Positions 5,845 through 6,528 of a stretch of DNA of 6,528 bases are shown piece by piece; the stretch's first letter is position 1; each line of letters starts with the position of its first letter. The notes below the pieces were generated by a model. It was not told where the DNA came from and searched no databases. It saw only the letters and a list, made by a program, of their open reading frames with translations. The position numbers and the translations under genes are program-made. The DNA lies in the NCBI GenBank assembly GCA_002708205.1, contig PAMR01000017.1, positions 18,086-24,613 of the forward strand, in the 5' to 3' direction. The DNA is from Gammaproteobacteria bacterium (GTDB lineage: Bacteria; Pseudomonadota; Gammaproteobacteria; Pseudomonadales; Azotimanducaceae).

Positions 5845-6345
5845 CTACGTAGGAGTCTTCTCATTCAACCCGCCCATTCGATAGTGAGCATAGAACAACA
5901 AGCATCCGATTATCGGTACAGCGGTGTCATTGAACAAAATCCAGCCCGCGTTACCTGGTGAAAAATTGTCGTTCAGTATGATGTCTTCTATGTGGACATA
6001 GGCAGCACCAAGCAAAAACACCGTCTGTATTATCACGGGTGCAAGCCAAAACCATCCACGGATCCATATACAAAGGATGCCAACGATCGCCAGACCAAGC
6101 GATACAAAACCTAGCTCTACTTGAAAAGGACTGCCGGGTGCCCAACCGATTAATTCCGCTACTTGATCGGAAAATACAATGTGTGGAATTGCGAGGTAGG
6201 CGGCTCCGAAACCCCATTGCACACACAATAGATACAGCAAACAAACTTTAACAAAACGAGCCTTTGTAAGTGGATCGGATCGCGTGTTCCAAAGGTGTAC
6301 GCCGATCGCGCTGAGCGTAGTCACAAAAATGAGAAGGAAGTGCAT
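5845..6345 (-). CDS. Small multi-pass inner-membrane protein, DUF6790-like, function unknown
   Basis: A 166-residue hydrophobic protein with about five membrane segments: residues 2-19, 33-57, 77-95, 98-118 and 135-155. The segment IGWAPGSPFQVELGF (66-80) lies at the start of the third segment and resembles a conserved motif of the DUF6790 family as I remember it, as do HIEDIILNDNFSPGNAG (118-134) and FNDTAVPIIG (138-147). Several polar residues sit near or in membrane segments (E77, H118, E120, D121, N139, D140), suggesting a functional site rather than a plain anchor. No signal peptide distinct from the first helix is seen. The ATG is preceded by AAGG only two bases away, a poor ribosome site; no start codon lies between it and the upstream in-frame TAA. 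It lies 89 bases upstream of the reductase in the same direction. Family assignment is moderate; role unknown. Confidence 0.75.
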   Translation of the reverse strand: MHFLLIFVTTLSAIGVHLWNTRSDPLTKARFVKVCLLYLLCVQWGFGAAYLAIPHIVFSDQVAELIGWAPGSPFQVELGFVSLGLAIVGILCIWIRGWFWLAPVIIQTVFLLGAAYVHIEDIILNDNFSPGNAGWILFNDTAVPIIGCLLFYAHYRMGGLNEKTPT

Positions 6346-6528
6346 GGCCTTACAACTAGATTAGGATTGGAATGAAAAGCTTCGCATGAAACATAGGCTT
6401 ACGTTAAGAGTAAATGTCACAGGAATTCTTGAACTGATATGCTGTTTGACCGCATGTCTCGAATTTTCCGATTACCCTGGTAAGATCGCGCGTTTGGTTA
6501 ATCCAACGACGATGCGTCTATGTTGGGA
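6346..6528. other. Right-end stretch without supported gene; likely 5' region of the membrane-protein gene
   Basis: No convincing coding frame is visible. A minus-strand frame enters from the right edge and stops at TAA (6474-6472) after 18 codons; it could be the tail of a gene outside the window, but is too short to judge. Read on the minus strand, GTGACA (RC of 6415-6420) resembles a -35 box, with TATGTT 19 bases on as a poor -10 for the membrane-protein gene. Confidence 0.35.

Noticed and set aside
5951..6251. Frames on both strands within the membrane-protein gene
   Set aside because: The 166-residue frame shows regular membrane helices and a family-like motif; the others look like shadows without pattern.
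6439..6483. Short plus-strand frame of 14 codons starting ATGCTG
   Set aside because: Too short, no clear ribosome site, no support for a leader peptide since no gene follows in the window.
1..6528. CRISPR array, tRNA/rRNA, insertion sequence, attachment site or direct repeats
   Set aside because: Reading through both strands I found no regularly spaced repeats, no cloverleaf-like sequence, no transposase or integrase motifs and no terminal inverted repeats.

Overview
The window reads as ordinary, densely coded bacterial DNA of roughly balanced base composition, with clear Shine-Dalgarno sites before several genes. The gene at the left edge is a periplasmic binding protein of the YejA type, with a signal peptide and the lineage-typical 'YVNPDAPKGG' segment. 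This points to a Gram-negative, probably proteobacterial host. A gene of the Ddn family (deazaflavin/F420-dependent reductases, best known from actinobacteria) is less usual in such a host. I cannot name the species; a marine or environmental proteobacterium is a guess.

Layout. (1) 1-638, minus: N-terminal 212 residues of a family-5 solute-binding protein, cut by the window edge. (2) 639-872: divergent intergenic region with a candidate promoter and a perfect 10-bp palindrome. (3) 873-3326, plus: four genes in one direction, namely a Ddn-like reductase, a Cof-type HAD phosphatase, a Glyoxalase_3-like VOC protein and a PaaI-type hotdog thioesterase. (4) 3282-5755, minus: a class I AMP-forming acyl-CoA synthetase/ligase, preceded in transcription by an MDR-family (quinone-oxidoreductase-like) reductase; the two overlap by 4 bp (ATGA). 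(5) 5845-6345, minus: a small multi-pass membrane protein resembling DUF6790. (6) 6346-6528: no supported gene.

How the genes may work together. The plus-strand set and the minus-strand pair converge and overlap tail to tail by 45 bp. The ligase makes acyl-CoA (or acyl-AMP), the hotdog thioesterase could hydrolyse acyl-CoA, and the MDR and Ddn-like proteins are reductases. This is compatible with a small accessory pathway for activating, reducing and releasing a carboxylic acid or aromatic/enone compound. That pathway is inference from neighbourhood only, and no substrate can be read from the sequence. I see no mobile element, CRISPR array, RNA gene or convincing rho-independent terminator.

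The genes belong to known families. What deserves a second look is the F420-type reductase in this setting, the codon-registered convergent overlap, and the unexplored gene combination. I do not see strong evidence for a wholly new system.
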